A stretch of 64,000 bases of DNA from contig NZ_CP040058.1 of assembly GCF_005280655.1 (NCBI RefSeq), positions 3,086,001 to 3,150,000 on the forward strand, given 5' to 3'. Under the pieces are notes generated by a model, which ran no database searches, was not told where the DNA came from, and saw only the letters and a list, made by a program, of their open reading frames with translations. This stretch comes from Anaerostipes rhamnosivorans. Lineage in GTDB: Bacteria; Bacillota; Clostridia; Lachnospirales; Lachnospiraceae. A program made the translations under genes and the position numbers. Shown piece after piece: positions 25,470 to 34,335 of this stretch. Numbering within the stretch: position 1 is the first letter of the stretch; each line of letters begins with the position of its first letter.

Positions 25470-27548
25470 CTAAATTGATTCTCCTATATAATGTCTGAAC
25501 CTATGTCCAAAGCATTGCCTGATTTCTTCTTCGTCACCCTTTTCTATTAACTTCATGATATCCCGGTCTTCGATGATTAATTCGGTAATATACCGCAGGA
25601 ACATTCTCTGCACTTCATCCATTTCTGCCGGATAGAAGAAAAATATGATATTACTGATGGCATCTCCCTCCTGAGGATCGATCATTCGTTTTTGTTTTAA
25701 ATGATAGACGAAAAGAAGCGGTTTTTTAATTTTCTTTAAATAACATTCAAAATAACTGATCTCCGTTGTCGGTATGGTAAACCTGCATTCATTTCCATGC
25801 CGGATCACATAGTTTTTGATCTCCTGCTCTCCGATAAAAATGCCCGCCTCCCAGATCGTATGCTCCAAATGAGAAAACAGATGGTTTTCATCCTTCAGAT
25901 TGTTGATCTCATACACATGGAATTCAGTTAATAAGTCTACTGCCCACGTTGTTAATTGTTTTAATTGTTTTAAAGATACAATACTGTTTATGCTTTCTAA
26001 CTCCGCCGCCTTTCTTTCCTCTTCCTCGATCTTCCTTAAAGTCTGATGCTTGTGCCTTCTTATCTTTTCTTTGACAATCTCCAACTCGTTGTCATTTAAG
26101 AGCGGCGATACCTTCAGATATTCTCTGTCCTTTAGATACAGAGGAATCGTTGACAGTATCAAGTCATAGTCATTCAGGTCTTCTTCTCCCAGTCCGACCA
26201 AAGACACAATCTTTCTCACATAGATCTCAGGTATTTCCCTCTCAAGGCGGCTGGCCAGCATCTTTGAGGACCCCATCCCGCTGGAACATACCACCAGCAC
26301 CCGGAAGGTCTTCTTTGTAATGTTGTCCAGTGATACCGCAAAATATAATACCAGATACCCAATCTCGTCATCCGGAAAATAGTCCTCCGGAAAAACCTTC
26401 TTGATTGTATCCCTTATGATGGTAAACAGCTGCGAATAATCCTTTTCAATGTCACGGATAATGGGATTTGATATACTCATTCCGCTTCTCGTCCGTATCA
26501 GCGCCTTATCAATATGCGCCAGCAGCCCGTCCATAAGCTTTGTATCCTGACTGAGTGATATACCCATACGCCCTTCCACCAGCTCAACAAATTCTTCAAT
26601 TTTAGGCTTCAGCACAAAATTTTTGACAAAAACATCTTCATTCTTTTTCTTGCCAACACTGATATTTAACACCCATGCTATATATTCTTTTTCTGCTTCA
26701 TCCAATGAAATAGAATATTTCTTTTCCAGCATACGGATCAGTGCCGCACTCACTTTTCTCTGGTTCTTGTCAACTTCTCCTACCACAAAGTCTGTGCTGT
26801 ATTTCCGGTTGCCCAGCTTATGTCTGCGAATCAGCAGTGCAACCAGCATTACAAGTTCAGCATAATTCTGATCCAGTATCTGGTAATTCTTCTGGATCAG
26901 CTTATGGCTGATCTCTCTTAAGATTCCCTCACAAGTCTGGAATAATTCCATATAGCCGTATTCAGCTAACTTCTGCATAAACGGATGAAACTGTCTGACG
27001 TTTCCTGCAAGCCAATGTACCGTCACGTCAACATCTGTATTTTTCATTACAATGTTGACCATCAAATGGTCCCTGGCAACCTGCTCTCCGCTCAGGCATA
27101 TTCCGTCTCCTTTTTTAGAGATTAATTTAATGTTGTACTCCGGAAGCAGTTTCTCGATCTTTTTAAGATCGTTCCGGATTGTCGGCAGGGAGGTGCCCAT
27201 ATCAATCGCCAATGCTTCTGTCTTTATAAAGTCCTCTTGATGAAGCAGTTCTAAAAGTACGAAATACATGCGTTCCTTGGGGTCTACTACCTGGTACTTT
27301 GTCTGTTCTCCCAGTTCATCCTGAATCTTTTTGATGTTTTCTGGCATACCGATAGCTCGGATCCCTCTTTTGCTCACCGTTTCCAGCGTAATCTGATACT
27401 GCCTGAGGACCTCTGTCACTTCGGGAATCTCCCGGTAAACCGTCCTCTCTGAAATGTTCATTTTATTGGCAATATCCTTCATCGTCACGAATCCACGGCT
27501 GCTTAAGACTATCTGTATTATATCTTTTACACGATTAGACATCAGCAT
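25470..27548 (-). CDS. mtlR: PTS-controlled transcriptional activator MtlR (BglG/MtlR family)
   Basis: DNA-binding activator of the mannitol genes, controlled by PTS phosphorylation. The 692 residues hold an N-terminal HTH (TMKDIANKMNISERTVYREI split by NKM), a Mga-like second HTH, two PRD domains (about 200-400), an EIIB-Gat-like domain with VLVVCSSGMGSSK (cysteine near 420) and a C-terminal EIIA-like domain. Its location after mtlA, separated by a T-less hairpin, suggests co-transcription with post-transcriptional tuning. Confidence 0.93.
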   Translation of the reverse strand: MLMSNRVKDIIQIVLSSRGFVTMKDIANKMNISERTVYREIPEVTEVLRQYQITLETVSKRGIRAIGMPENIKKIQDELGEQTKYQVVDPKERMYFVLLELLHQEDFIKTEALAIDMGTSLPTIRNDLKKIEKLLPEYNIKLISKKGDGICLSGEQVARDHLMVNIVMKNTDVDVTVHWLAGNVRQFHPFMQKLAEYGYMELFQTCEGILREISHKLIQKNYQILDQNYAELVMLVALLIRRHKLGNRKYSTDFVVGEVDKNQRKVSAALIRMLEKKYSISLDEAEKEYIAWVLNISVGKKKNEDVFVKNFVLKPKIEEFVELVEGRMGISLSQDTKLMDGLLAHIDKALIRTRSGMSISNPIIRDIEKDYSQLFTIIRDTIKKVFPEDYFPDDEIGYLVLYFAVSLDNITKKTFRVLVVCSSGMGSSKMLASRLEREIPEIYVRKIVSLVGLGEEDLNDYDLILSTIPLYLKDREYLKVSPLLNDNELEIVKEKIRRHKHQTLRKIEEEERKAAELESINSIVSLKQLKQLTTWAVDLLTEFHVYEINNLKDENHLFSHLEHTIWEAGIFIGEQEIKNYVIRHGNECRFTIPTTEISYFECYLKKIKKPLLFVYHLKQKRMIDPQEGDAISNIIFFFYPAEMDEVQRMFLRYITELIIEDRDIMKLIEKGDEEEIRQCFGHRFRHYIGESI

Positions 27549-27573
27549 ATCTTTGCAGGTCCTTTACTTATAA

Positions 27574-27601
27574 GGCGCCATAATCATTCAATTATGGCGC
27601 C
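27574..27601 (-). promoter_or_regulatory. Intercistronic hairpin between mtlA and mtlR
   Basis: GGCGCCATAAT / ATTATGGCGCC, a perfect 11-bp stem with a 6-nt loop and no following T-run. Likely protects the mtlA message or lowers read-through to mtlR. Confidence 0.65.
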
Positions 27602-27610
27602 GCAGCCTGA

Positions 27611-29032
27611 CTATTCAGACATATCTTTAATCTTCTTTGCGATTGCTGCCTGTTCTGCCGCATCCAGGAAGTTTTCGATCGCTATGACCGGTACTCCTGC
27701 AGGAGCCGCATTCTTCGCAGTCTCATATAAGTTTTCGTTCGTTACAATAACATCAATATCTGCTGGGATTTGATGGATGGATACATGATTGACATCAATA
27801 AACATTCCAATCTTGTTCAGCTGTGTCTTCAGCATAGAAGCACCCATTGCGCTGGATCCCATTCCTGCGTCACACGCAAATGCTACTTTTTTAACTTCTT
27901 TTTTCGGAAGAGTTGTATCTCCTGCTGTTGCTTTTTTCTCTTCTCCAGGAGCACTGTGGCTTTCCACAAACTGACTCATGTCAATTCCGCCTACTTCTTC
28001 AACCTCATCCTCCGGTGTCTTATCTCGTTTAAGGAAGAACGCTACGATGAGGAACGATACCACAGCGGCTATGACATATCCCGCCAAGTTGACGAGCAGC
28101 TTGCCTTTCGGAGACATAATTGCCAATGCAATGATAGATCCAGGAGATACTGCTGCAACAGCACCACCACCCATGATCTGGAACCAGAATAATGCTGCGA
28201 TAGAACCACAGATTGGCCCAAGGATTGTTACTGGTTTGATCAAAGCGTAAGGGAAAGATACTTCACCGATACCACCGATGATATGTATGATTGCTGCGCC
28301 AGGTGCAGATTTCTTTGCCATACCTTTTCCAAAGAACATAAACGCAAGTACAAGTCCTGCCCAGTTACCACCATTTGCCTCAACAAGATACAGAATAGAT
28401 TTTCCTGTCTGTGCAGCCTGTTCAATCGCAAGCGGAGTAAAAATACCGTGATTGATCGCATTATTTAAGAACAATACCTGTCCTGGTACAACAAAGATTG
28501 GTGTAAATGGAAGGATACTGTGATCAATAGCAAAGTTAACACCCACTGTTAAGATATTTGTGATACCTGCAAAAAGCGGTGTAATCACAACGAATCCTGC
28601 GATCATCATGAGTGCTCCAATGATACCCATGGAGAAGTTGTCTACTAACATTTCCAGACCTGGTTTTACACGTCCTTCTAATAATTTGTCAAACTGTTTG
28701 ATGATCAATGCACCAAGCGGTCCCATGACCATACCACCGATCATCATAGTTGCTTCTGATCCAATGATAACACCGATTGTTGCAAGTGTACCTGCAACGG
28801 CACCACGTCTTCCATATACTGTGTGACCTCCGGTATATCCAAACAACAATGGAATCAAGAACTTAAGTGTCGGGCCTACGAGTTCATTCATCTTTTCATT
28901 CGGGAAATATCCTGTAGGAATAAATAATGCTGTGATAATACCCCATGCAATCAGGGCACCAATGTTAGGCATTACCATTCCTGAAAGGAATCCGCCCATT
29001 TTTTGGACTTTAGCTTTAAAACTACTTGCCAT
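27611..29032 (-). CDS. mtlA: PTS mannitol transporter EIICB
   Basis: Membrane permease that takes up mannitol and phosphorylates it to mannitol 1-phosphate. The 473 residues comprise the EIIC membrane domain (about 1-340; MGGFLSGMVMPNIGALIAWG, GNWAGLVLAF and the substrate-site region IIHIIGGIGEVSFPY) and the EIIB domain with active cysteine in VAFACDAGMGSSAMG (near 390). The A domain is supplied by mtlF. It is first in the operon; a weak -35 with TATAAT and a cre-like palindrome lie upstream. Confidence 0.95.
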   Translation of the reverse strand: MASSFKAKVQKMGGFLSGMVMPNIGALIAWGIITALFIPTGYFPNEKMNELVGPTLKFLIPLLFGYTGGHTVYGRRGAVAGTLATIGVIIGSEATMMIGGMVMGPLGALIIKQFDKLLEGRVKPGLEMLVDNFSMGIIGALMMIAGFVVITPLFAGITNILTVGVNFAIDHSILPFTPIFVVPGQVLFLNNAINHGIFTPLAIEQAAQTGKSILYLVEANGGNWAGLVLAFMFFGKGMAKKSAPGAAIIHIIGGIGEVSFPYALIKPVTILGPICGSIAALFWFQIMGGGAVAAVSPGSIIALAIMSPKGKLLVNLAGYVIAAVVSFLIVAFFLKRDKTPEDEVEEVGGIDMSQFVESHSAPGEEKKATAGDTTLPKKEVKKVAFACDAGMGSSAMGASMLKTQLNKIGMFIDVNHVSIHQIPADIDVIVTNENLYETAKNAAPAGVPVIAIENFLDAAEQAAIAKKIKDMSE

Positions 29033-29097
29033 AATAATCCTCCTTTTTTCTCCTCTTTTTTGGTATAATTTGTTGCTGCGGTTAATGGTATTAACTT

Positions 29098-29111
29098 GAT
29101 AAACGTTTATC
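29098..29111. promoter_or_regulatory. cre-like palindrome upstream of mtlA
   Basis: GATAAACGTTTATC, a perfect palindrome with central CG, fits a CcpA catabolite-repression site. It lies just downstream of a TATAAT (- strand, 29120-29125), a position suited to block transcription when preferred sugars are present. Confidence 0.65.
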
Positions 29112-29119
29112 TATAATTC

Positions 29120-29148
29120 CATTATATTGATTGTATTTCCATACGTCC
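29120..29148 (-). promoter_or_regulatory. Probable mtlA promoter
   Basis: TATAAT with a weak TGGACG 17 bp upstream on the - strand. A CCACT-N6-AGTGG inverted repeat near 29147-29162 could be the activator site. Confidence 0.5.
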
Positions 29149-29265
29149 ACTATTGCCAGTGGTAAATTTTGCAGAAGAATTTTTGACAAAGTTTTCTTAC
29201 ATATTTCTCCTTATAGATCCCTCCTAAACCGCATAAAATGGTGGTTTTACTAATTCCCCCAACAC

Positions 29266-29310
29266 AAAAAAGAGGAGAAAAATTCTCATTATTTTTCTCC
29301 CCTTTTTTTT
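29266..29310. terminator. Terminator after deoR-1
   Basis: AAAAAAGAGGAGAAAAA pairs with TTTTTCTCCCCTTTTTT around a 9-nt loop; T-rich on both strands, ends the sorE-1/deoR-1 transcript. Confidence 0.88.
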
Positions 29311-29352
29311 AATAAATTTTGATTTATTACCGGTGGTCAGATAAAGACCGAG

Positions 29353-30135
29353 TCAGCTCCCGGTCTTCATCCTGCACACCTTTACCTTCATTCCCTGTTT
29401 TTCAAGTTCCTTTTTGTCAGCATTACCAATCCCATCATCTGTGATCAGATACTGAAAATCACAAAGCCTCGCAAACCGGCAAAAGGTTTTCCGTCCAATT
29501 TTCGTACTGTCGCACAGCATGTATGCTTCCGTAGCGGTTTTCATCATTGCACGCTTCATCGCTGCCGTCTCCTCATTTGGCGTGGTCAGCCCTTTGGACA
29601 CGGATAAAGCATTCGGTGACAAAAACAATTTATCCACAGAAATCCTCTCAAGGAATTCAATCCCCAGAGAACCAAAGGTACAATCAAACTGGTTCCTTAC
29701 AGTTCCTCCAATCAGTATCACCTGAATCGAAGGTTTTTTTTGCAGTTCAAGAGCGATGTTCAAATCGTTTGTCACAACCTTCAAGTCGTTGAAGTCTGTC
29801 AGAACCTTTGCAAACTCCAGCATGGTGGAACCGCTGTCGATCAAGATGATATCACCCTCACTGACATATTCCTTTGCTCCCTCGGCAATGATCCTTTTTT
29901 TATCGGGATTTAAATTCCACCGGGAGGCAAGAAATGCCTCCTTGGTGACTTCTTCTTCCTTTAACAGTGCACCGCCGTGGGTCCGAATCAAGTGTCCCTC
30001 TTTCTCCAATTCACTCAAGTCGGACCTTATGGTGGCGCCGGTCACATGGAATTCTTCCGATAATTCATGGATGCCAGCCTTTTTATGTATCCTCATGTAG
30101 GCGAGCAATTCTTCTTTCCGCTCTCTTGCAAACAT
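29353..30135 (-). CDS. DeoR family transcriptional regulator 1
   Basis: A sugar-phosphate-responsive repressor. The 260 residues show an N-terminal winged HTH (GIHELSEEFHVTGATIRSDL and the TIRTHGGA-type wing as HLIRTHGGALL) and the DeoR C-terminal sensor with DSGSTMLEFAK and ILIGGTVRNQ. Start is 3 bp after the sorE-1 stop, so the pair is translationally linked. A close paralogue is at 34336 beside sorE-2. Confidence 0.92.
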   Translation of the reverse strand: MFARERKEELLAYMRIHKKAGIHELSEEFHVTGATIRSDLSELEKEGHLIRTHGGALLKEEEVTKEAFLASRWNLNPDKKRIIAEGAKEYVSEGDIILIDSGSTMLEFAKVLTDFNDLKVVTNDLNIALELQKKPSIQVILIGGTVRNQFDCTFGSLGIEFLERISVDKLFLSPNALSVSKGLTTPNEETAAMKRAMMKTATEAYMLCDSTKIGRKTFCRFARLCDFQYLITDDGIGNADKKELEKQGMKVKVCRMKTGS

Positions 30136-30138
30136 ATA

Positions 30139-31392
30139 TTATACTCCGAAATGATCTAATAACATCTCTTCTGCTTCTTTATTCCATAATCCCTGATTCT
30201 TATCGCAGGCATCCGCGAGCTTCGCAAACAGAGGATCTGTCTCACCCAGTTTTCTGAAATCATCAATGGCAGTTAACGGCATTTCAAACTGTGTATAAGT
30301 AAGCTTCTTTCCTCCCGGAATCTCCGGCAGACGCAGGGTCGTATCAACGATAGAATCTATACCTCCCACATGAGTGATCATAACAGCCGGATTTACTTCC
30401 TTCTTGGCTATTAGATCCAATGCCTCCAGAAGGTCTGCTTTGATGCCGCCTGAAGATCCAAGAAGCTTTGTATTTCTATAGTGGCAGTCATATAAATTCA
30501 TGTCTGCGGAAAATCCACTGTCTGCAGGCCCTGCAAAAAGGTTCATGCATCCGTCAAACGCAAGGATCTTGTTGCCCGTCTCTGCAATGGCTTTTACCGG
30601 AGCGTATACAAACACATCATGATATCCTTCTCCTCCGGTGAGATCCATCAGTTCTTTGACCTCATCGTCCATCTTCGCAGTATTTACATAATGAAGTTCA
30701 ACGCCCCTCGCCTTGGCATCTTCTTCTGAGATTACTTCTCTTGCCCTGTTAATTCGGTCGTCATTAATCTCTGTGACTACAACCATTTTAGGTTTATTTT
30801 CCATAGCGAGCGCATAGCTGATAGCGCCCAGCCCCATCGGGCCGCATCCTCCAAGAATTGCGATATTTCCGCCTTCTTTTGCCCCGATAAAATGTTCATG
30901 GGTCTCAGGTTTTGTATGGTAGTTAGCCATATAACCGCCGATGATGCAGTACATAGGCTCTGACACAGAAACCTCATAGAAAGCATCACCGTCATAATGG
31001 AGCAGACACCCTTTTTCAATAACATCATTCGGAACGATGCAGTAAGTCACTGCACCTCCAAAATGCTCATAGGAATAACCCGGCGCACCCATCTGGTCCG
31101 GAATACCCGGCAGTACTACAAAACGTTCCCCTTCTTTATATTCATCTGCCCATTTAGATCCGACCTGCTCGATCACTCCGGAAAATTCATGTCCGATGAT
31201 GACCGGATGGTCTGCGATATCGTCTGGTACACGGATATGTCCGCTTCCAAGTTTTACTTCCTTCCATGTAGACATACAGATGCTGTCACTCATGACCTTC
31301 AAAAGCACTTCATCTTCTTTGATCTCCGGCAGTTCAAACTCCTCCAGCCGAATATCCTTTGCCCCATACATTCTCACACCTTTTGCCTTCAT
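30139..31392 (-). CDS. L-sorbose-1-phosphate reductase-like zinc dehydrogenase (copy 1)
   Basis: A medium-chain zinc dehydrogenase that in the SorE family reduces L-sorbose 1-phosphate to glucitol 6-phosphate. The 417 residues carry SDSICMSTWK and GHEFSGVIE near the N-terminus (catalytic zinc region) and the nucleotide fold at ILGGCGPMGLGAISYAL. It is about the same length as its paralogue at 35121 and highly alike in motif order. It precedes deoR-1; no sorbose EII gene adjoins this copy, so its substrate may come from the neighbouring mannitol-type transporters. Confidence 0.85.
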   Translation of the reverse strand: MKAKGVRMYGAKDIRLEEFELPEIKEDEVLLKVMSDSICMSTWKEVKLGSGHIRVPDDIADHPVIIGHEFSGVIEQVGSKWADEYKEGERFVVLPGIPDQMGAPGYSYEHFGGAVTYCIVPNDVIEKGCLLHYDGDAFYEVSVSEPMYCIIGGYMANYHTKPETHEHFIGAKEGGNIAILGGCGPMGLGAISYALAMENKPKMVVVTEINDDRINRAREVISEEDAKARGVELHYVNTAKMDDEVKELMDLTGGEGYHDVFVYAPVKAIAETGNKILAFDGCMNLFAGPADSGFSADMNLYDCHYRNTKLLGSSGGIKADLLEALDLIAKKEVNPAVMITHVGGIDSIVDTTLRLPEIPGGKKLTYTQFEMPLTAIDDFRKLGETDPLFAKLADACDKNQGLWNKEAEEMLLDHFGV

Positions 31393-31463
31393 AATGTCCC
31401 TCCTGGCTTTGCAAAAATTTTTAATTATTTTTAAAAATTTATTATTTTTTTCATTTCACAAAT

Positions 31464-31492
31464 ATCATACCACGCATTCTTTTGTTTGGCAA
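31464..31492 (-). promoter_or_regulatory. Promoter of sorE-1
   Basis: TTGCCA (31487-31492) and TATGAT (31464-31469) on the - strand with 17-bp spacing. The spacer end and -10 (GTGGTATGATATTT) match the sorE-2 promoter. Confidence 0.75.
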
Positions 31493-31511
31493 CCGTCAAT
31501 TCATAAAACTT

Positions 31512-31555
31512 AAAAATCCGGAAAAGGATCATCTCTGATCCCTCTCCGGATTTTT
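31512..31555. terminator. Terminator between VanZ and sorE-1
   Basis: AAAAATCCGGA / TCCGGATTTTT arms; ends the VanZ transcript on the - strand. Confidence 0.9.
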
Positions 31556-31576
31556 AGCGTACATAAAATGTTTATC

Positions 31577-32218
31577 TTAGCTTATAAAAGTAAACATAAA
31601 AGCAGTCATTAAGGTCAGGCCAGGGAAAAACCGCCCAGGATCTTTTCCCGCGGAGCCGCTGTCACCGTACGGTTTCCTAGTCTTTCTAAGCCGTGCGGCC
31701 ATCTTAAAACAGAACCAGCCTAGGGCTGTTCCCAAGACATTTGCGATCAGGTCACTGCTGTCTGTTGCCCTGTACAGTGTAAACATCTGGCTTATCTCAA
31801 TGGCCAGCGAAAACCACAGTCCAAACAGAACCGTCTTTTTCATCCGTCCATAGCTCTTGCTTATAACCGGGCAAAGCAGCCCCAAGGGGATAAAACAAAG
31901 AATGTTCAGGATAAAATCCATTCCGATACCGCCAGCCAGTGGAATCAGACTGATATTCGGATTAAAAATCGCCTCCCCGATCCCAGCTCTCCAGACTAGA
32001 TCTTTTACTGTCGGGACCCCAACAATATGCTTTAAAACAATACACAGGTAATAGTACATTAGACAGGAACCGCACAATACCTTTATGTTAAGCCATGTCT
32101 TGTCTGCCCTGGACACCAGATATAGCAATATAATGATCACTGCCAGTCCCACAAAAAACAACGGCTTTAAATATAACAGGTCTTTGATTGATTCAAATAG
32201 GCTTAACTGGGTTTCCAT
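31577..32218 (-). CDS. VanZ family membrane protein
   Basis: A 213-residue membrane protein with about five hydrophobic segments and the VanZ signatures NPNISLIPL, NILCFIPLGLLCP and SLAIEISQMFTLYRATDSSDLIANVLGTALG (shown in parts: EISQMF, RATDSSDLIAN). VanZ relatives give low-level teicoplanin resistance in some enterococci, but most have unknown roles. GGAGGG precedes the start. It lies between two polyol loci and is probably separately transcribed. Confidence 0.88.
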   Translation of the reverse strand: METQLSLFESIKDLLYLKPLFFVGLAVIIILLYLVSRADKTWLNIKVLCGSCLMYYYLCIVLKHIVGVPTVKDLVWRAGIGEAIFNPNISLIPLAGGIGMDFILNILCFIPLGLLCPVISKSYGRMKKTVLFGLWFSLAIEISQMFTLYRATDSSDLIANVLGTALGWFCFKMAARLRKTRKPYGDSGSAGKDPGRFFPGLTLMTAFMFTFIS

Positions 32219-32404
32219 AGCGGCTCCCTCCTTTTACACACATGATTTTTCTGTGTAAACAGCATAACATCCCCGCTTTAAGAAACCCTTCCAGGGTTCT
32301 TACTTTTTTCTGACTTTATAAAAGGAACTTATTTATGAACTCTGAAAGAAACCGTTTTTTGTTATTTGTCAAATGATATGTATTCCTCAAAACAAAAGCT
32401 TCTA

Positions 32405-32433
32405 CAGGGCAGTCCTTTCTCCGGCCTGCCCTG
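32405..32433 (-). terminator. Terminator after the EIICBA gene
   Basis: CAGGGCAG / CTGCCCTG stem; the downstream T-run on the - strand is weak. The rest of the 235-bp gap holds only AT-rich leader sequence and a small AACCCT/AGGGTT hairpin near 32281-32300. Confidence 0.6.
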
Positions 32434-32453
32434 CAAAAGCACTCTTTTTCACT

Positions 32454-34298
32454 CTATTTCAGCATATCCAGAACATCCTGGACATTGCCCGCTGCTTTTA
32501 ATTTGTCAAGATTATCCTGGCTGTCGATCACCTGTGTGATCTTTCCAAGCAGTTCCAGATGTTCGTTGCCGATTCCTGCGATTCCGAACACTAAGTAGGC
32601 TTTTTCGTCTCCGAAATCCACACCGTCCGGATACTGAACAAGGACGATACCGGTTTTCTTGACTTTATTTTTCGCATCTCCGGTTCCGTGAGGGATCGCA
32701 ACTCCCATACCAAGATAGGTGGTGACTGTGCGTTCTCTCTCCTGCATGGCTTCAATATACTCTTTTTCTACATAACCCAGCTCATAAAGTAATTTTCCTG
32801 CTGCCTCTATGGCTTCTTCTTTGGAGACACTCTTTTGTCCGAGCTTGATTCCTTCCCTCACCATGACCATCGGTTTTGCCTCTGTCCCTGAAGACGCCTG
32901 TTCTGTCTGTTCTTTCACAGAGACGGCTCCTTCTTCCCGGCCCTGGGCCAGTTTATCGTACAGACCGTCAATGGCCTCGTCCTGGAGAAAGTTCTTGATC
33001 GTTACAAGCTGTGCATTTGGTGCGCTTTTGGCCGCACGGTCTGCTAAAACCTCCTGACATACAACCACATCCGTATCGGCAGGCACCGTATCAACAGAGG
33101 AATTGATCACTGTAATGCCAAGCCCCAAAGGCTTAATCCTGTTTCTGAATTTGGTCGCTCCCATGGCGCTGGAGCCCATACCTGCGTCACAGGCGAATAC
33201 GATCTTCTTGATCTCTCCTGCCTTTTTTGCAATACCTTTGCTGGCGGCCTTCATATTCTGAACACTGTCTGAGGCCTCTTCCAGGCTCTTTCCGTTGGAC
33301 ATCTTGATGATCGGAGCCGCTACGAGGAAAGATACAACCGCAGCGATCACAACTCCGAGCAGTACGGCCAGCGTTGATCCTTTCGGCGCCATTGTTAGAA
33401 AAGCGATGATAGATCCAGGTGATGCCGGTCCGGTAAGTCCGATGTTAAACAAAGAGTAATAGAATACCGCACAGGCAGAACCTACGATGGATGCAATGAT
33501 GACAACAGGGTTCATCAGTACATAAGGGAAATAGATCTCATGGATTCCGCCGAAAAAGTGGATGATGATCGCGCCTGGCGCGGAATCCTTTGTTCTTTTA
33601 TCTTTGGAAAATGCCCAGTATGCGGACAGAACTCCAAGGCCTGCGCCTGGGTTCGCCTCGATCATGTACATGATGGATTTCCCGGCTGCCTGTACCTGCT
33701 CTCCTCCGATCGGAGTAAAGATACCATGATTAATGGCATTGTTCAGGAACAATACTTTTGCCGGCTCCACAAAAACAGATACCAGCGGTAACAGGCTGTG
33801 TCCGATGAGGAAATCAACTCCTGCCGTAAGTACGGTCAGGATGGCTGTCATAACCGGTCCGATCAGGTAGTAGCCGATGATCGCCAGGATCATTCCGATG
33901 ATACCGATGGAGAAGTTGTTGACCAGCATTTCAAATCCGGCCGGAATATGTCCGTCCACTGCCTTGTCAAACTTCTTGATGACCCATCCTGCAAAAGGAC
34001 CCATAGCCATCGCTCCCATGAACATGACCTCATTGCTTCCGCAGATCACACCCAGGATGGCGATGACTGCGATGACCCCGCCCCGGTCTCCGGCTACGAG
34101 TTTACCTCCCTGATAACCAATCAGTACCGGAAGAATGTACTTCAGCATCGGATCAACCATAGTTGCAAGTTTTGCGTTCGGGAACCATCCCTTTTCAATA
34201 AACAGGGCCGTGATTAATCCCCATGCAATAAATGCGCCGATATTCGGCATGACCATTGCGCTCAAAAACTTTCCAAATCTTTGTACTGCGTTTTTCAT
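32454..34298 (-). CDS. PTS mannitol-type EIICBA (fused)
   Basis: A 614-residue permease with all three domains fused: EIIC (about 1-340; GKFLSAMVMPNIGAFIAWG, IIHFFGGIHEIYFPY), EIIB with VFACDAGMGSSAMGA (near 378) and EIIA with MGVAIPHGTGD (near 525). Start 34298 has AAGGAGAT at the right distance; the longer frame begins with TTG inside that leader. It follows sorE-2 and deoR-2 on the same strand. Similarity is to mannitol permeases, but its neighbours suggest another hexitol or L-sorbose as the substrate. Confidence 0.93.
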   Translation of the reverse strand: MKNAVQRFGKFLSAMVMPNIGAFIAWGLITALFIEKGWFPNAKLATMVDPMLKYILPVLIGYQGGKLVAGDRGGVIAVIAILGVICGSNEVMFMGAMAMGPFAGWVIKKFDKAVDGHIPAGFEMLVNNFSIGIIGMILAIIGYYLIGPVMTAILTVLTAGVDFLIGHSLLPLVSVFVEPAKVLFLNNAINHGIFTPIGGEQVQAAGKSIMYMIEANPGAGLGVLSAYWAFSKDKRTKDSAPGAIIIHFFGGIHEIYFPYVLMNPVVIIASIVGSACAVFYYSLFNIGLTGPASPGSIIAFLTMAPKGSTLAVLLGVVIAAVVSFLVAAPIIKMSNGKSLEEASDSVQNMKAASKGIAKKAGEIKKIVFACDAGMGSSAMGATKFRNRIKPLGLGITVINSSVDTVPADTDVVVCQEVLADRAAKSAPNAQLVTIKNFLQDEAIDGLYDKLAQGREEGAVSVKEQTEQASSGTEAKPMVMVREGIKLGQKSVSKEEAIEAAGKLLYELGYVEKEYIEAMQERERTVTTYLGMGVAIPHGTGDAKNKVKKTGIVLVQYPDGVDFGDEKAYLVFGIAGIGNEHLELLGKITQVIDSQDNLDKLKAAGNVQDVLDMLK

Positions 34299-34335
34299 AT
34301 ATTCATCTCCTTCATTCCCATGCAAACATTCCCCC

